Positions 14,986 to 23,238 of a stretch of DNA of 64,000 nucleotides are shown here, piece by piece. Source of the stretch: Azospirillum baldaniorum (GTDB taxonomy: Bacteria; Pseudomonadota; Alphaproteobacteria; Azospirillales; Azospirillaceae); assembly GCF_003119195.2 (NCBI RefSeq), contig NZ_CP022253.1, positions 2,675,001 through 2,739,000 on the forward strand, read 5' to 3'. Made by a program: the position numbers and the translations under genes. Within the stretch, counting starts at the first letter, position 1. Each line of letters opens with the position of its first letter. A model generated the notes under the pieces. It searched no databases. It saw nothing but the letters and a program-made list of their open reading frames with translations, and had not been told where the DNA came from.

Positions 14986-16878
14986 GTGCTTCACGCCTCC
15001 GAGGAACCGCAGGCCACTGATTTACCAGCCTCCGCCATCACGGCACCGCTCATCGATGCGGCGTTGGCGCGCGTGCTGGTCAGCCGCAGCCTGCGTGGTT
15101 CCGCCCGTGGCCGCCGCTTTCTGCAATTCATCGTGCAGGAGGCTCTGGCCGGGCGCGCCAACCGCATCAAGGCCTACACCATCGCCATGGACGTGTTCGA
15201 CCGCGACGCCAGCTTCGACCCGCTGCTCGACCCGGTGGTCCGCATCCAGGCCGGCCGCCTTCGCCGCGCCCTGGAGCATTATTATCTGACCGAAGGCGCC
15301 GCCGACCCCCTGCGCATCGCCATTCCCAAGGGCGGCTATGTCCCCCAGTTCTCCCTGGTGCCGGTCACGGCCGGGGCCGACCTTCCGGACGAAGCCTCCG
15401 GTCCGGCACCCGTGCCAACCCGTGCGAGGCTGACCCTGCCCCGCGCGCCACTGATCCTCGGACGCCGCATCGACCGTCCGTTCCACTGGCTGGCCGTCGC
15501 GGCCACAGCCATGAGCTTGGCCCTCTTGCTTCTGACCCTGGCCGGTCTGGAACTCTTCGCCGGGTGGCGCGGCGTCGCTCCCGACCCGTCGAGGAACGCC
15601 CCGGAGCGCGCAACGGCGCCGGCCACGCCACAACGAGCGGCGCGCGGCCCGGCCCTGCTGGTCTTGCCGTTCACCAACGGCTCCGGCGACCCGACGCTCG
15701 ACCTCGTCGCTGACGGCATCACCGAGGACCTCGTCGCGGCGCTTATCCGCTTCGACGATTTTCTGGTCTTCGGCGCCGACACCAGCTTCCGCTACCCTTC
15801 GGCGCCGGCGCTGCGCGAGGCCGCGCCGACCACCCGTGTCGACTATCTGCTGAAGGGCAGCGTCGCTCAAACCGGTGACTACATCCAAGTGACGGCCACG
15901 CTGATCGCGGCCAAGGACCATCGCTACCTGTGGTCGGACAGCTTCCGTCGCGCCGTCACGCCGACCAGGCTGCTGGACCTGCGCCATGACATCGCCGTTC
16001 AGGTCACCCGCACCCTGGCGCAATCGGACGGCGTGATCGAGCGCGAGGAGGCGCGGTTGAACGAACAGCACGCGCCGCAGGACCTGTCGTCCTACGCCTG
16101 CCTTCTGCGCACCCGTCAGTATTGGCGCCAGCTCAGCGTCGCTCTCCACGCCGAGGTGCGGGATTGCCTCGAACGGACGACCAGGAGCGACCCCGGCTAC
16201 CCGGAGGCCTGGGCGGCGCTCGCCATGGTCACCATCGACGAGGCCCGGCTCGGTTTCAACCCCAGTCCGGCCCGGCCCAACCCGATCGATGACGGGTTGC
16301 GGTTGGCCGAGCGCGCGGTGGCGCTGGCTCCGGACAGCGCGTTGTCGCATCAGGCGCTCGGGCTTGCCTGGTGGCTGCGCCGCGAGCCGCAGCGCAGCAT
16401 CGCCGCGTACGAGCGGGCGCTCGCGCTCAACCCGAACGACAGCGCGGTTCTCGCCGACCTTGGGCGCTGCTACAGCTTGACCGGCGAGTGGGAGCGCGGG
16501 ATTCCGCTGATCCGCGAGGCCTTCACGCGCAACCCGGCGCAGCCGAGCTGGTACCGCATCGTGATCGCCACCTATCATTACGTGAACGGTCGCTACGACG
16601 ACGCGCTCGAGGAGATGCGGCGGGCCAATCTGGGTCGCGAGGTCATTCTCGGCCATGTCGCGCTGGCGATGATACACGGCCAGACCGGAAACCGGGCCGA
16701 GGCGGCGAAGGCGGTTTCCGAGATCCTGCGGCTCGACCCGAATTTCCCGATCAAGGCGTTTTCCGAATTCGAGCGCCGCAACATCCACCCCGACATCATC
16801 GCCCGGATCGTCGACGGCTTGCGCAAGGCCGGACTTGCCATTCCACCGCCGCAGGTCGCCGACGGCGAGAGGCTTTGA
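14986..16878 (+). CDS. Membrane protein with TolB-like and TPR domains
   Basis: A 630-residue protein. The GTG at 14986 is chosen because AGGAGGG lies 5 nt upstream. Residues ~20-115 form a conserved N-terminal domain (RGSARGRRFLQFIVQEAL, IQAGRLRRALEHYY, IPKGGYVPQF) seen in cyclase-like and regulatory TPR proteins. One membrane helix follows at about 165-195, then a TolB N-terminal/FlgO-like domain (LLVLPFTNGSGDPTLDLVADG, VDYLLKGSV) and at least four TPR units to the end (ALGLAWWLRREPQRSIAAYERALALNPND). The enzyme domain of adenylate cyclases is absent. It likely acts as an inner-membrane sensor or scaffold; ligand unknown. Confidence 0.8.
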   Translation: MLHASEEPQATDLPASAITAPLIDAALARVLVSRSLRGSARGRRFLQFIVQEALAGRANRIKAYTIAMDVFDRDASFDPLLDPVVRIQAGRLRRALEHYYLTEGAADPLRIAIPKGGYVPQFSLVPVTAGADLPDEASGPAPVPTRARLTLPRAPLILGRRIDRPFHWLAVAATAMSLALLLLTLAGLELFAGWRGVAPDPSRNAPERATAPATPQRAARGPALLVLPFTNGSGDPTLDLVADGITEDLVAALIRFDDFLVFGADTSFRYPSAPALREAAPTTRVDYLLKGSVAQTGDYIQVTATLIAAKDHRYLWSDSFRRAVTPTRLLDLRHDIAVQVTRTLAQSDGVIEREEARLNEQHAPQDLSSYACLLRTRQYWRQLSVALHAEVRDCLERTTRSDPGYPEAWAALAMVTIDEARLGFNPSPARPNPIDDGLRLAERAVALAPDSALSHQALGLAWWLRREPQRSIAAYERALALNPNDSAVLADLGRCYSLTGEWERGIPLIREAFTRNPAQPSWYRIVIATYHYVNGRYDDALEEMRRANLGREVILGHVALAMIHGQTGNRAEAAKAVSEILRLDPNFPIKAFSEFERRNIHPDIIARIVDGLRKAGLAIPPPQVADGERL

Positions 16879-16898
16879 GAGCCGTGATGCGGCACGGT

Positions 16899-16909
16899 GT
16901 TACCGTAGC
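16899..16909 (+). promoter_or_regulatory. GTTACSGTAKC motif, copy 8
   Basis: GTTACCGTAGC followed by ATTCC, reading toward the EF-hand gene 100 bp downstream. A related CGACCGTACGCTG follows about 10 bp later. Confidence 0.45.
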
Positions 16910-17008
16910 ATTCCTGAAAGCGACCGTACGCTGCCTCTGAAACGACGCCCGCTTGCGGTCCCATACCAGGACGAAGCAGAGCATCCCGGTCTGAAAGGGG
17001 AAACGGCC

Positions 17009-17416
17009 ATGGCCGTGAAGGTGCGAATGGCATTCACATTGATGGTGGCTCTGGCGGTCCCCCCGCACATTGCCGCGACCGCGGCGACGGCTTCCATGGA
17101 GCATGCACGCGACGCCCGGATCTTCGAACTTCTCGACGATGATGAGGACGGCCGCGTCTCCATGATGGAATTCAAGAACAACCAAATGTTGGTGTTCTAT
17201 ATTCTCGACCGCAACAAGGATCTTGCTCTGACCGCCGACGAAACATTTCTACCCGCCGATGTCTTCGCGAGCATCGCCGGAGCTGACGGCAAGATAGACA
17301 CCCTTGAGTTTCTCGACATCGTTGATGTGGCCTTCAAACAGGCCGACACCAATCACGATGGAATGCTGGACCGGCAGGAATTCGCCGCGCTGCTGAGTCG
17401 TGTCCGGAGCCAATGA
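17009..17416 (+). CDS. Exported EF-hand protein
   Basis: A 135-residue protein with a signal peptide (residues 1 to about 28). Three calcium-binding EF-hand-like loops are visible: DDDEDGRVSMME, DRNKDLALTADE and DTNHDGMLDRQE, plus a partial GADGKIDTLEF. The first and last have the full set of acidic positions with Gly at position 6; the second lacks that Gly and may not bind. AGGGG stands before the ATG. Role as a periplasmic calcium buffer or sensor is inferred. It is a single-gene unit with motif copy 8 in front. Confidence 0.85.
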   Translation: MAVKVRMAFTLMVALAVPPHIAATAATASMEHARDARIFELLDDDEDGRVSMMEFKNNQMLVFYILDRNKDLALTADETFLPADVFASIAGADGKIDTLEFLDIVDVAFKQADTNHDGMLDRQEFAALLSRVRSQ

Positions 17417-17558
17417 GTGACGAGACTGTCCGTGAATGGAAAGAACCGGCGGGAATTCCGGGCGTTGAGCGCCATGGGCGCCGGTTGCGCCGTCGTGAGC
17501 AGCGCCGTCGTCAGTTGCCGACCTGTGATTGCCGGGATCGAGCGGCGCCGGTCACGTC

Positions 17559-18320
17559 CTACCGCTCCCAGGCGCGGACGATGGCGTCGATGGTGCCGTC
17601 CCGCTTGAGCTTCTCGTAGGCCGCCTGCAACCGCTCGGCCTTCTCCGCCCGCAGTTTGGGGACGGATATGTAGCGCGGCACCATGGCCAAAGGTTTGGGC
17701 AGGATCTTGACCGCATTCGCCCGGCCCTCGCTCTCGGCAAGGTATTTGAGCACCTGCAAATCGCCCGCAATGGCATCGACGCGGCCGAGAAGCAGGCGCC
17801 GGAAGGACACGACGTTGCTGCTGCTGCGGACCTTTTCGAACAGGGACGATTTGTCGAACTCGGGGGTGTACTCGAAGCCCTCGACGACGCCGATCCGCAG
17901 ACCCTGCAGATCGTCGATGCGCGTGTAGGTGATCTCCGAGTTGCTGCGGACCATGAGCACGGTCGCCCCGACACGATAGGGTCCGACCAGATGGCCACGC
18001 TCCAATCGGCGCGGCGACGTGAAGAATTGGAAGGCGACGTCCACCTCGTTCTCGTCGTGCGCACGCACCACCTCCGGCCAGGCCATGGGGCGGTGAACCG
18101 GGTAGACGCCGATGTCCTTCAGCATGGCATCGACGATCTCCGTGTCCATTCCCGTGCGCTTGCCGCGCTCGGTGAAATTGTACGGCGGGAAATAGTCTTC
18201 GGAGGCAACCGTCCAGTTCTCCGCGCGCGCCGGAACCACGGCCACAAGCAGGGCCAGAACCAAGGGGGCGACCAGCAAGCGCGCCGCAGTCGCCAAACAC
18301 ACGCTCACCGCCGTCCTCAT
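17559..18320 (-). CDS. Periplasmic substrate-binding protein, family 3
   Basis: A 253-residue exported protein of the SBP_bac_3 family, which includes amino-acid ABC transporter binding proteins. The signal peptide ends around ARAEN. Family features are YFPPYNFTERGKRTGMDTEI, DVAFQFFTSPRRLE and DLQGLRIGVVEGF. The second lobe has LLLGRVDAIAGDLQVLKYL. The ATG at 18320 has GGAG 7 nt upstream and is preferred to the one at 18347. No permease or ATPase gene lies nearby, so it is an orphan binding protein and may serve another transporter or a signalling partner. Confidence 0.85.
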   Translation of the reverse strand: MRTAVSVCLATAARLLVAPLVLALLVAVVPARAENWTVASEDYFPPYNFTERGKRTGMDTEIVDAMLKDIGVYPVHRPMAWPEVVRAHDENEVDVAFQFFTSPRRLERGHLVGPYRVGATVLMVRSNSEITYTRIDDLQGLRIGVVEGFEYTPEFDKSSLFEKVRSSSNVVSFRRLLLGRVDAIAGDLQVLKYLAESEGRANAVKILPKPLAMVPRYISVPKLRAEKAERLQAAYEKLKRDGTIDAIVRAWER

Positions 18321-18426
18321 CAACCGTCTCCGCTCACATCCTGACATCGCCTGTCGCCGGGCACCGCGTACAGGGCAATCCGGTCGTCCTCAATGGGAAA
18401 AGAGCGGGCGGGTGTGATATCGCATC

Positions 18427-18448
18427 GGAGACGGCGCGCGCCGTCTCC
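18427..18448. repeat. 22-bp perfect palindrome between ribB and the binding-protein gene
   Basis: A perfect 22-bp palindrome with 11-bp half GGAGACGGCGC. There is no spacer between the arms. As RNA it gives a 9-bp stem with a 4-nt loop. It lies downstream of the ribB terminator and 107 bp upstream of the binding-protein start. Confidence 0.8.
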
Positions 18449-18457
18449 CACCGGACA

Positions 18458-18500
18458 CAAAAAGGACCGGCCCCGCCCGCGAAGGGAAGGAGCCGGCCCC
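18458..18500 (-). terminator. Rho-independent terminator of ribB
   Basis: On the minus strand GGCCGGCTCC pairs with GGGGCCGGTCC (one bulged T), followed by TTTTTG. It begins about 20 bp after the ribB stop. Confidence 0.65.
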
Positions 18501-18519
18501 ACGCACCGATCCCCGCCGG

Positions 18520-19206
18520 TCAGGCGGCAGCGCGCAAGCGCATCGCCCCGACCAGATCCTCGATGCTCACCATCGGCATGCCGTGACGCTCGGCGAAGGC
18601 GACCAGTTCGGGCAGGCGGGCCATCGTGCCGTCGGGGTTCATCACCTCGCACAGCACCCCCGCCGAACGGCGCCCGGCCTGGGTGGTCAGCTCGATGGTC
18701 GCCTCGGTGTGGCCGCGCCGCGCCGCCAGTCCCCCGGCGTGGGCGCGGATCGGGAAGACGTGGCCCGGCCGGGCGAGATCCTCCGGCCGGCAGCCGTCGG
18801 CGATGGCGGTGCGGATGGTGGTCACCCGGTCCGCCGCCGACACGCCCGTCGTCACGCCCTCCCGCGCCTCGATGGAGACGGTGAAGGCGGTGCCGAAGCG
18901 CGCCGTGTTGCTGCCGACCATGGGCGGCAGGTCGAGGCGGCGCGCGTCGGCGTCGGTCAGGATCAGGCAGACGATCCCCGACCCTTCGCGGATCAGCAGG
19001 GCCATCTGTTCGGCGGTGATGGTTTCGGCGGCGTAGATCACGTCGCCTTCGTTCTCGCGGTCCTCGTCATCGACGACGACCACCCCGCCACCCTGGCGGA
19101 TGGCGTCCACGGCGCGCCTCACCCGCTCCTCGGCGGTGCCGAAGCGGTCGAGAAGGCCGGTGGAGGACGTGGTGGAACGAGGGTTGCCGACAAAGGTCTG
19201 ATTCAT
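18520..19206 (-). CDS. ribB: 3,4-dihydroxy-2-butanone 4-phosphate synthase
   Basis: A 228-residue RibB that makes the four-carbon unit of riboflavin from ribulose 5-phosphate. The acidic loop [10 protein letters not shown], the substrate-contacting [32 protein letters not shown] and the catalytic [11 protein letters not shown] are all present. There is no fused GTP cyclohydrolase II domain. The ATG at 19206 has GGAG at 8-nt spacing and is preferred over a GTG at 19215. Expression is likely controlled by the FMN riboswitch in the 5' leader. Confidence 0.97.
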   Translation of the reverse strand: MNQTFVGNPRSTTSSTGLLDRFGTAEERVRRAVDAIRQGGGVVVVDDEDRENEGDVIYAAETITAEQMALLIREGSGIVCLILTDADARRLDLPPMVGSNTARFGTAFTVSIEAREGVTTGVSAADRVTTIRTAIADGCRPEDLARPGHVFPIRAHAGGLAARRGHTEATIELTTQAGRRSAGVLCEVMNPDGTMARLPELVAFAERHGMPMVSIEDLVGAMRLRAAA

Positions 19207-19362
19207 GGTTCTCACTCCGGTTGGGGCGAGCCTGAATCAGGGCGCAAAGAGACATCCGGCGGCGCACGGGATGCCCCGCGCCAACCGCCGTCGCAGGCCA
19301 GCGCACGCGGACCGCGCCCCACACCATGCGCAGCGGGCGGACCACGGTCGATGACCGGCTCG

Positions 19363-19504
19363 TCCTCTTCCATCCGGACTGTCACCGTCGGCTCCGGCCT
19401 TGAACCGGATCTGCTGACCTCCCCGCCTGACGGCCGGGAGCGCTCGCGGGCTCCCCCTCTTGCGAGGGGCTACCGCCGGTCGGGATTTTCACCCTGCCCT
19501 GAGA
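19363..19504 (-). promoter_or_regulatory. FMN riboswitch (RFN element) of ribB
   Basis: Read on the minus strand, the leader contains the conserved blocks in order: CAGGGCAGGGTGAAAATCCC, GACCGGCGGTAGCCC, AGCCCGCGAGCGC, GGTCAGCAGATCCGG, and GCCGACGGTGACAGTCCGGA followed by TGGAAGAGGA. These match the multi-branched FMN aptamer. It lies about 155 nt upstream of the ribB start; the intervening sequence is rich in short stems and probably contains the expression platform. FMN binding should reduce ribB expression. Confidence 0.95.
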
Positions 19505-19574
19505 ACAAGCGTCTGTTGCGCCGCCCCCAGAATGGAGACGGCACCGGCAGCGTCCCCCAGCGGACCGGGCAAAG

Positions 19575-21263
19575 TCAAGACCGCTTCGCCCCGCCCACCG
19601 GCCCCTCCGTCCGGCGCAGCAGATAGTCCAGCCCGCCCAGCCGGTACCAGCGGTAGCCGTACGGCTCCAGCACCAGGCGATGCCGCCCGTCCTCCTCGGG
19701 GTCGTTGTGGTCCTCGGCCAGCAGATTGACCAGCCGCGGCGATTCTCCCGTGCCATCGACCGCCAACGCGATCTCGTGGGGACGGTCATCAAGGTTGTGC
19801 ACGACGAGCACGGAGTTGTTGCGCCAGTCGTAGCGGATCGCCAGCACCGCGTTCGATCCGGTGGGCAGCACCTGGAAGTCGCCCCAGCCGATTTCCGGGC
19901 ATTCCTTGCGCATGCGGATGATGCGCTCGGTCCAGTTCAGCAGGGCCGAAGGGTCGCGGCGCTGGTGGGCGGCGTTGATCCGCTCATAGCCGTAGGCGCC
20001 GCCGCTGATGACCGGGTGCACGGGGTCGTCCGCCTTGGTGAAGCCACCCTGCGGCTCGTCCGACCACTGCATGGGGGTGCGGGCGCACTCGCGCTCCGGC
20101 AGGGACAGGTCGTCGCCCATGCCGATCTCGTCGCCGTAGCGCAGGACCGGCGTGCCGGGCAGAGTGAACAGCAGGCTGTAGGCCAGTTCCAGCCAGCGCC
20201 GGTCGCCGCGCAGCATCGGGGCGAGCCGCCGCCGGATGCCGCGGTCGTAGAGCTGCATGTCCTTGTCCGGCCCAAAGGCGTCGAAGACGCGCTTGCGCTG
20301 CGCCTCGGTCAGGCGCCCGAGGTCCAGCTCGTCGTGGTTGCGCAGGAACAGGCCCCACTGGTTGGTGCTGGGACGCGGCACCCGGGTGACGTCCAGCGCC
20401 TTGGCCAGCGGCCGCGTGTCCGCCGTCGCCAGCGCGTAGAACAGATTCTGGTTGACCTGGAAATTGAAGACCATCTGCATGCGGTCGCCGTCGTCGCCGA
20501 AATACTCCTGGTCGACGGTCGGCAGCACGTTGGCCTCGGCCAGCAGCACCGCGTCGCCGCACCGCCACTGCACGAACTCCCGGAAAGTGCGGAGCATGTC
20601 GAACTGCTGCTTGGGTTTCTTCACGTCCGGCCCCTTGGTCGCGATGACGAAGGGCACGGCGTCCATGCGGAAGCCCGACACGCCCAGCTCGATCCAGAAG
20701 CCCATCACCTTCAGCAGCTCGGCCTGCACCTCCGGGTTGGCGGTGTTCAGGTCCGGCTGGAACTCGTAGAAGCGGTGGAAGTAATAGGCGCGGGCCTCCT
20801 TGTCCCAGCTCCAGGTCGTCTTCTGCACGCCGGGAAAGACGACGCCCTGGTCGGCGTCGTCCGGCTTTTTGTCCGACCACACGTACCAGTCCCGGTAGGG
20901 GGAGTCCGGGTCCTTGCGCGCCGCCTGGAACCAGGGGTGCTGGTCCGAGGTGTGATTGACCACGAGGTCGATGATGACGCGGATGCCGCGCTGCTTGCAG
21001 GCGTGGCTGAACTCCACGAAGTCGCCCAGCGTGCCGTAGCGCGGATCGACATTGTAGTAGTCGGCCACGTCGTAACCGTGGTCACGCATCGGCGACGGTT
21101 GGAACGGCCCCAGCCAGAGGCAGGTCACGCCCAGCCCCTGCAAATAGTCCAGCCGGCGCTGCAAGCCCTGGAAATCGCCGATCCCGTCGCCGTTGGCGTC
21201 CATGAAGGTGCCGACCGACAGGTTGTAGATGACCGCGTTCTTGTACCAGAGATCCTTGATCAT
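19575..21263 (-). CDS. GH13 alpha-amylase family protein, trehalose-synthase-like
   Basis: A 562-residue cytoplasmic glycoside hydrolase of family 13, closest in pattern to trehalose synthase / maltose-converting enzymes. The conserved regions are DANGDGIGDFQGL near residue 23, IDLVVNHTSDQHPWF, GFRMDAVPF (catalytic nucleophile Asp), LLAEANV (acid/base Glu) and LRNHDELDL (third Asp). A C-terminal beta domain with VLVVHNLDDRPHEIAL follows. It lacks the maltokinase fusion of some TreS proteins. The start MIKDLWYKNAVIYNLSV is family-typical. It stands alone between the riboswitch of ribB and the divergent RTX gene; exact substrate is not settled by sequence. Confidence 0.85.
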   Translation of the reverse strand: MIKDLWYKNAVIYNLSVGTFMDANGDGIGDFQGLQRRLDYLQGLGVTCLWLGPFQPSPMRDHGYDVADYYNVDPRYGTLGDFVEFSHACKQRGIRVIIDLVVNHTSDQHPWFQAARKDPDSPYRDWYVWSDKKPDDADQGVVFPGVQKTTWSWDKEARAYYFHRFYEFQPDLNTANPEVQAELLKVMGFWIELGVSGFRMDAVPFVIATKGPDVKKPKQQFDMLRTFREFVQWRCGDAVLLAEANVLPTVDQEYFGDDGDRMQMVFNFQVNQNLFYALATADTRPLAKALDVTRVPRPSTNQWGLFLRNHDELDLGRLTEAQRKRVFDAFGPDKDMQLYDRGIRRRLAPMLRGDRRWLELAYSLLFTLPGTPVLRYGDEIGMGDDLSLPERECARTPMQWSDEPQGGFTKADDPVHPVISGGAYGYERINAAHQRRDPSALLNWTERIIRMRKECPEIGWGDFQVLPTGSNAVLAIRYDWRNNSVLVVHNLDDRPHEIALAVDGTGESPRLVNLLAEDHNDPEEDGRHRLVLEPYGYRWYRLGGLDYLLRRTEGPVGGAKRS

Positions 21264-21392
21264 GGCCCGCCCCCGCACCGGACGCGGCGCCCGCCGCCGC
21301 TCGTCCTAGGCCATAACAGGACCGACCGGCCGAGGTCCCGCCATCCCGCCGAGCCAACCGTAAGGGGGTGTCCTACGCCCTTAGGAAAAAGG

Positions 21393-21407
21393 TTAATGTA
21401 TAGTTAA
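21393..21407 (+). promoter_or_regulatory. CtrA-type box TTAA-N7-TTAA
   Basis: TTAATGTATAGTTAA is an exact TTAA-N7-TTAA match to the CtrA binding site known in alphaproteobacteria, 72 bp upstream of the RTX protease gene. A short inverted repeat with CCTTA at its end precedes it (21361-21385). Confidence 0.45.
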
Positions 21408-21478
21408 GGTCACAAGAAAGCCTTCAATCCTGCCCGCATGATGTCCCCCAAGACGCACAGAACCAGGGGAATCGTGCC

Positions 21479-22669
21479 ATGAAGCGTGCCATGCGCCAGA
21501 CCGCCGCCCAGAACGGCACCGCCCAGAACAGTGCCACCCAGACCACCACGACGCAGGCCGTCAGCTACAGCTACGGGAACAACGCCGGCACCCTGGCGGC
21601 GGCTCCCGCGGCGCCGGTTCCCACCAGCTTCGCCCCGGTGACCATCAACTACGCGGAGACGCGGGCGGACGGCGGGTTCGGCTGGGACGTGAAGTACGAC
21701 CTCGCCTTCGACGGCACGGCCTTCACCGTGCAGACCCGCATCCACCTGACCGGCGACGACGCCGGCGCGCTGAAGCAGGTCTGGGAGCAGGGGATCGAGG
21801 GGATCTGGAGCGACAAGTACAGCCTGTCGGACGGCACCAGCAGCTACGCCATCCGCTTCGACGTGCAGTTCGTGGCGGCCGGGAACCAGCATTACAACGT
21901 GAACGTCAGCAACAGCTACGGGCGCTGCGACATGCTGAACTGGTGCACCCAGACCGACTGGGGCCCCGATTACCAGGACGAGCTGGCGGCCCACGAATTC
22001 GGCCACATGATCGGCGCCTTCGACGAGTATGCGGGCGGGGCCACCTACGGCAACTTCGCCGCCACCGGCACCATCATGTCGGACCTGACCCCGACGCTGC
22101 GCCCCAACTACATGAACTCCATCGATTATTACGCCGAGCAGTTCACCGGCAAGACCTTCCAGATCGTGGAGATCCCGAAGAACCTGACGCTGACCGGCAA
22201 CACGTGGGCCGACAGCCTCTATGGCGGGGCGGGCAACGACACGCTGAGCGGGCTCAGCGGCAACGACCAGCTCTTCGGTGGCGCCGGCAACGACCTGCTG
22301 TGGGGCGACGCCGGCAACGACACGCTGCGCGGACAGGCCGGCAACGACGCGCTCCATGGCGGCTCGGGCGCCGATCTGCTGATGGGGGACGAGGGGAACG
22401 ACACGCTGTGGGGCGATGCCGGCAACGACACGCTGTGGGGCGGCTCGGGGGCGGACCTGTTCGTCTTCACGCGCGGCGGCGGTCAGGACCGCATCGCCGA
22501 TTTCAGCCGCACGCAGAACGACCGCATTCAGATCGCCTCCAACATGACCTACCGGCTGGGATCGGACGGCAGCGGCAGCGCACTGCTCGACTTCGGCGGC
22601 GGCGACCGGCTGACCCTGGCCGGCATCGCTCCGAATCAGGTCACCTCGGCCTTCTTCACCTACGGCTGA
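21479..22669 (+). CDS. RTX-type secreted metalloprotease-like protein
   Basis: A 396-residue protein without N-terminal signal peptide. A Ser/Thr/Gln-rich head is followed by a catalytic-type segment with HEFGHMIGAFDEY at about residues 171-183, an HExxH zinc motif with a downstream DEY similar to M64-like peptidases. Residues ~240-330 hold at least eight GGxGND-type RTX nonapeptides (GGAGNDTLSGLSGNDQLFGG and onward), which bind calcium outside the cell. The last 60 residues, with LFVFTRGGGQDRIADF, look like a type I secretion signal region. The gene for an exporter is not within the window. AGGGGA precedes the ATG. Peptidase activity is inferred. Confidence 0.87.
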   Translation: MKRAMRQTAAQNGTAQNSATQTTTTQAVSYSYGNNAGTLAAAPAAPVPTSFAPVTINYAETRADGGFGWDVKYDLAFDGTAFTVQTRIHLTGDDAGALKQVWEQGIEGIWSDKYSLSDGTSSYAIRFDVQFVAAGNQHYNVNVSNSYGRCDMLNWCTQTDWGPDYQDELAAHEFGHMIGAFDEYAGGATYGNFAATGTIMSDLTPTLRPNYMNSIDYYAEQFTGKTFQIVEIPKNLTLTGNTWADSLYGGAGNDTLSGLSGNDQLFGGAGNDLLWGDAGNDTLRGQAGNDALHGGSGADLLMGDEGNDTLWGDAGNDTLWGGSGADLFVFTRGGGQDRIADFSRTQNDRIQIASNMTYRLGSDGSGSALLDFGGGDRLTLAGIAPNQVTSAFFTYG

Positions 22670-23238
22670 GGCACCCCGTACCGCAGGAACTGGACGCGGG
22701 TGTCGCCGTAGCGGCGCTCGTCCAGCTCCGCGAAGCCGGGCGGCAGGGGCAGCGGGTCGCGCCCGGCGACCTCGACCACCAGGACGGCACCGGGGGCCAG
22801 CCAGCCGGCCTTCGCCAGCCCGGCCAGCGCCCGCGGCGCCAGATCCTGGCCATAGGGCGGGTCGAGGAAGGCCAGCGTGCAGGGGCAGCCCGGCGGAGGC
22901 GGCGGACGGGTGGCGTCGGCGCGCAGGACCGCGGCGTTCGCCCCCTCCCCCAACGCCGCGGCGTTGGCCCGCACGGCGTCCAGAGCGGCGCGGCCCATGT
23001 CGAGGAAGCTGACGTGGGCGGCCCCGCGGGACAGCGCCTCCAGCCCCAGGGCGCCGGTTCCGCAGAAGGCGTCCACGACCACGGCGCCCTCCAGCAGGTC
23101 GGCGCCGTCGGGCCCCCAGTCGGCGTGGGACAGGATGTTGAACAGGGATTCGCGGGTTCGGTCGGTGGTCGGCCGCGTGTCGCTCCCCCCCGGGGCGGCC
23201 AGCCGCCGCCCGCGGTGCTTACCGCCGACGATCCGCAC
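22660..23238 (-). CDS. rsmD: 16S rRNA (guanine(966)-N(2))-methyltransferase
   Basis: A 192-residue RsmD. It begins MRIVGGKHRGRRL, the conserved family start, from a GTG at 23238 with GGAG 7 nt upstream. The SAM-binding motif VVVDAFCGTGALGLEALSRG is at about residues 56-75 and the catalytic DPPY in LAFLDPPYGQDL follows. A TRPTTDRTRESLFNIL block is typical. The start overlaps the 3' end of the pseudouridine synthase gene by 20 bp, so the two are translated together. The end overlaps the convergent RTX gene by 10 bp. Confidence 0.95.
   Translation of the reverse strand: MRIVGGKHRGRRLAAPGGSDTRPTTDRTRESLFNILSHADWGPDGADLLEGAVVVDAFCGTGALGLEALSRGAAHVSFLDMGRAALDAVRANAAALGEGANAAVLRADATRPPPPPGCPCTLAFLDPPYGQDLAPRALAGLAKAGWLAPGAVLVVEVAGRDPLPLPPGFAELDERRYGDTRVQFLRYGVPQP

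Noticed and set aside
22200..22460. Repeats considered as a CRISPR or satellite array
   Set aside because: They are in frame and encode GGxGND-type RTX nonapeptides.
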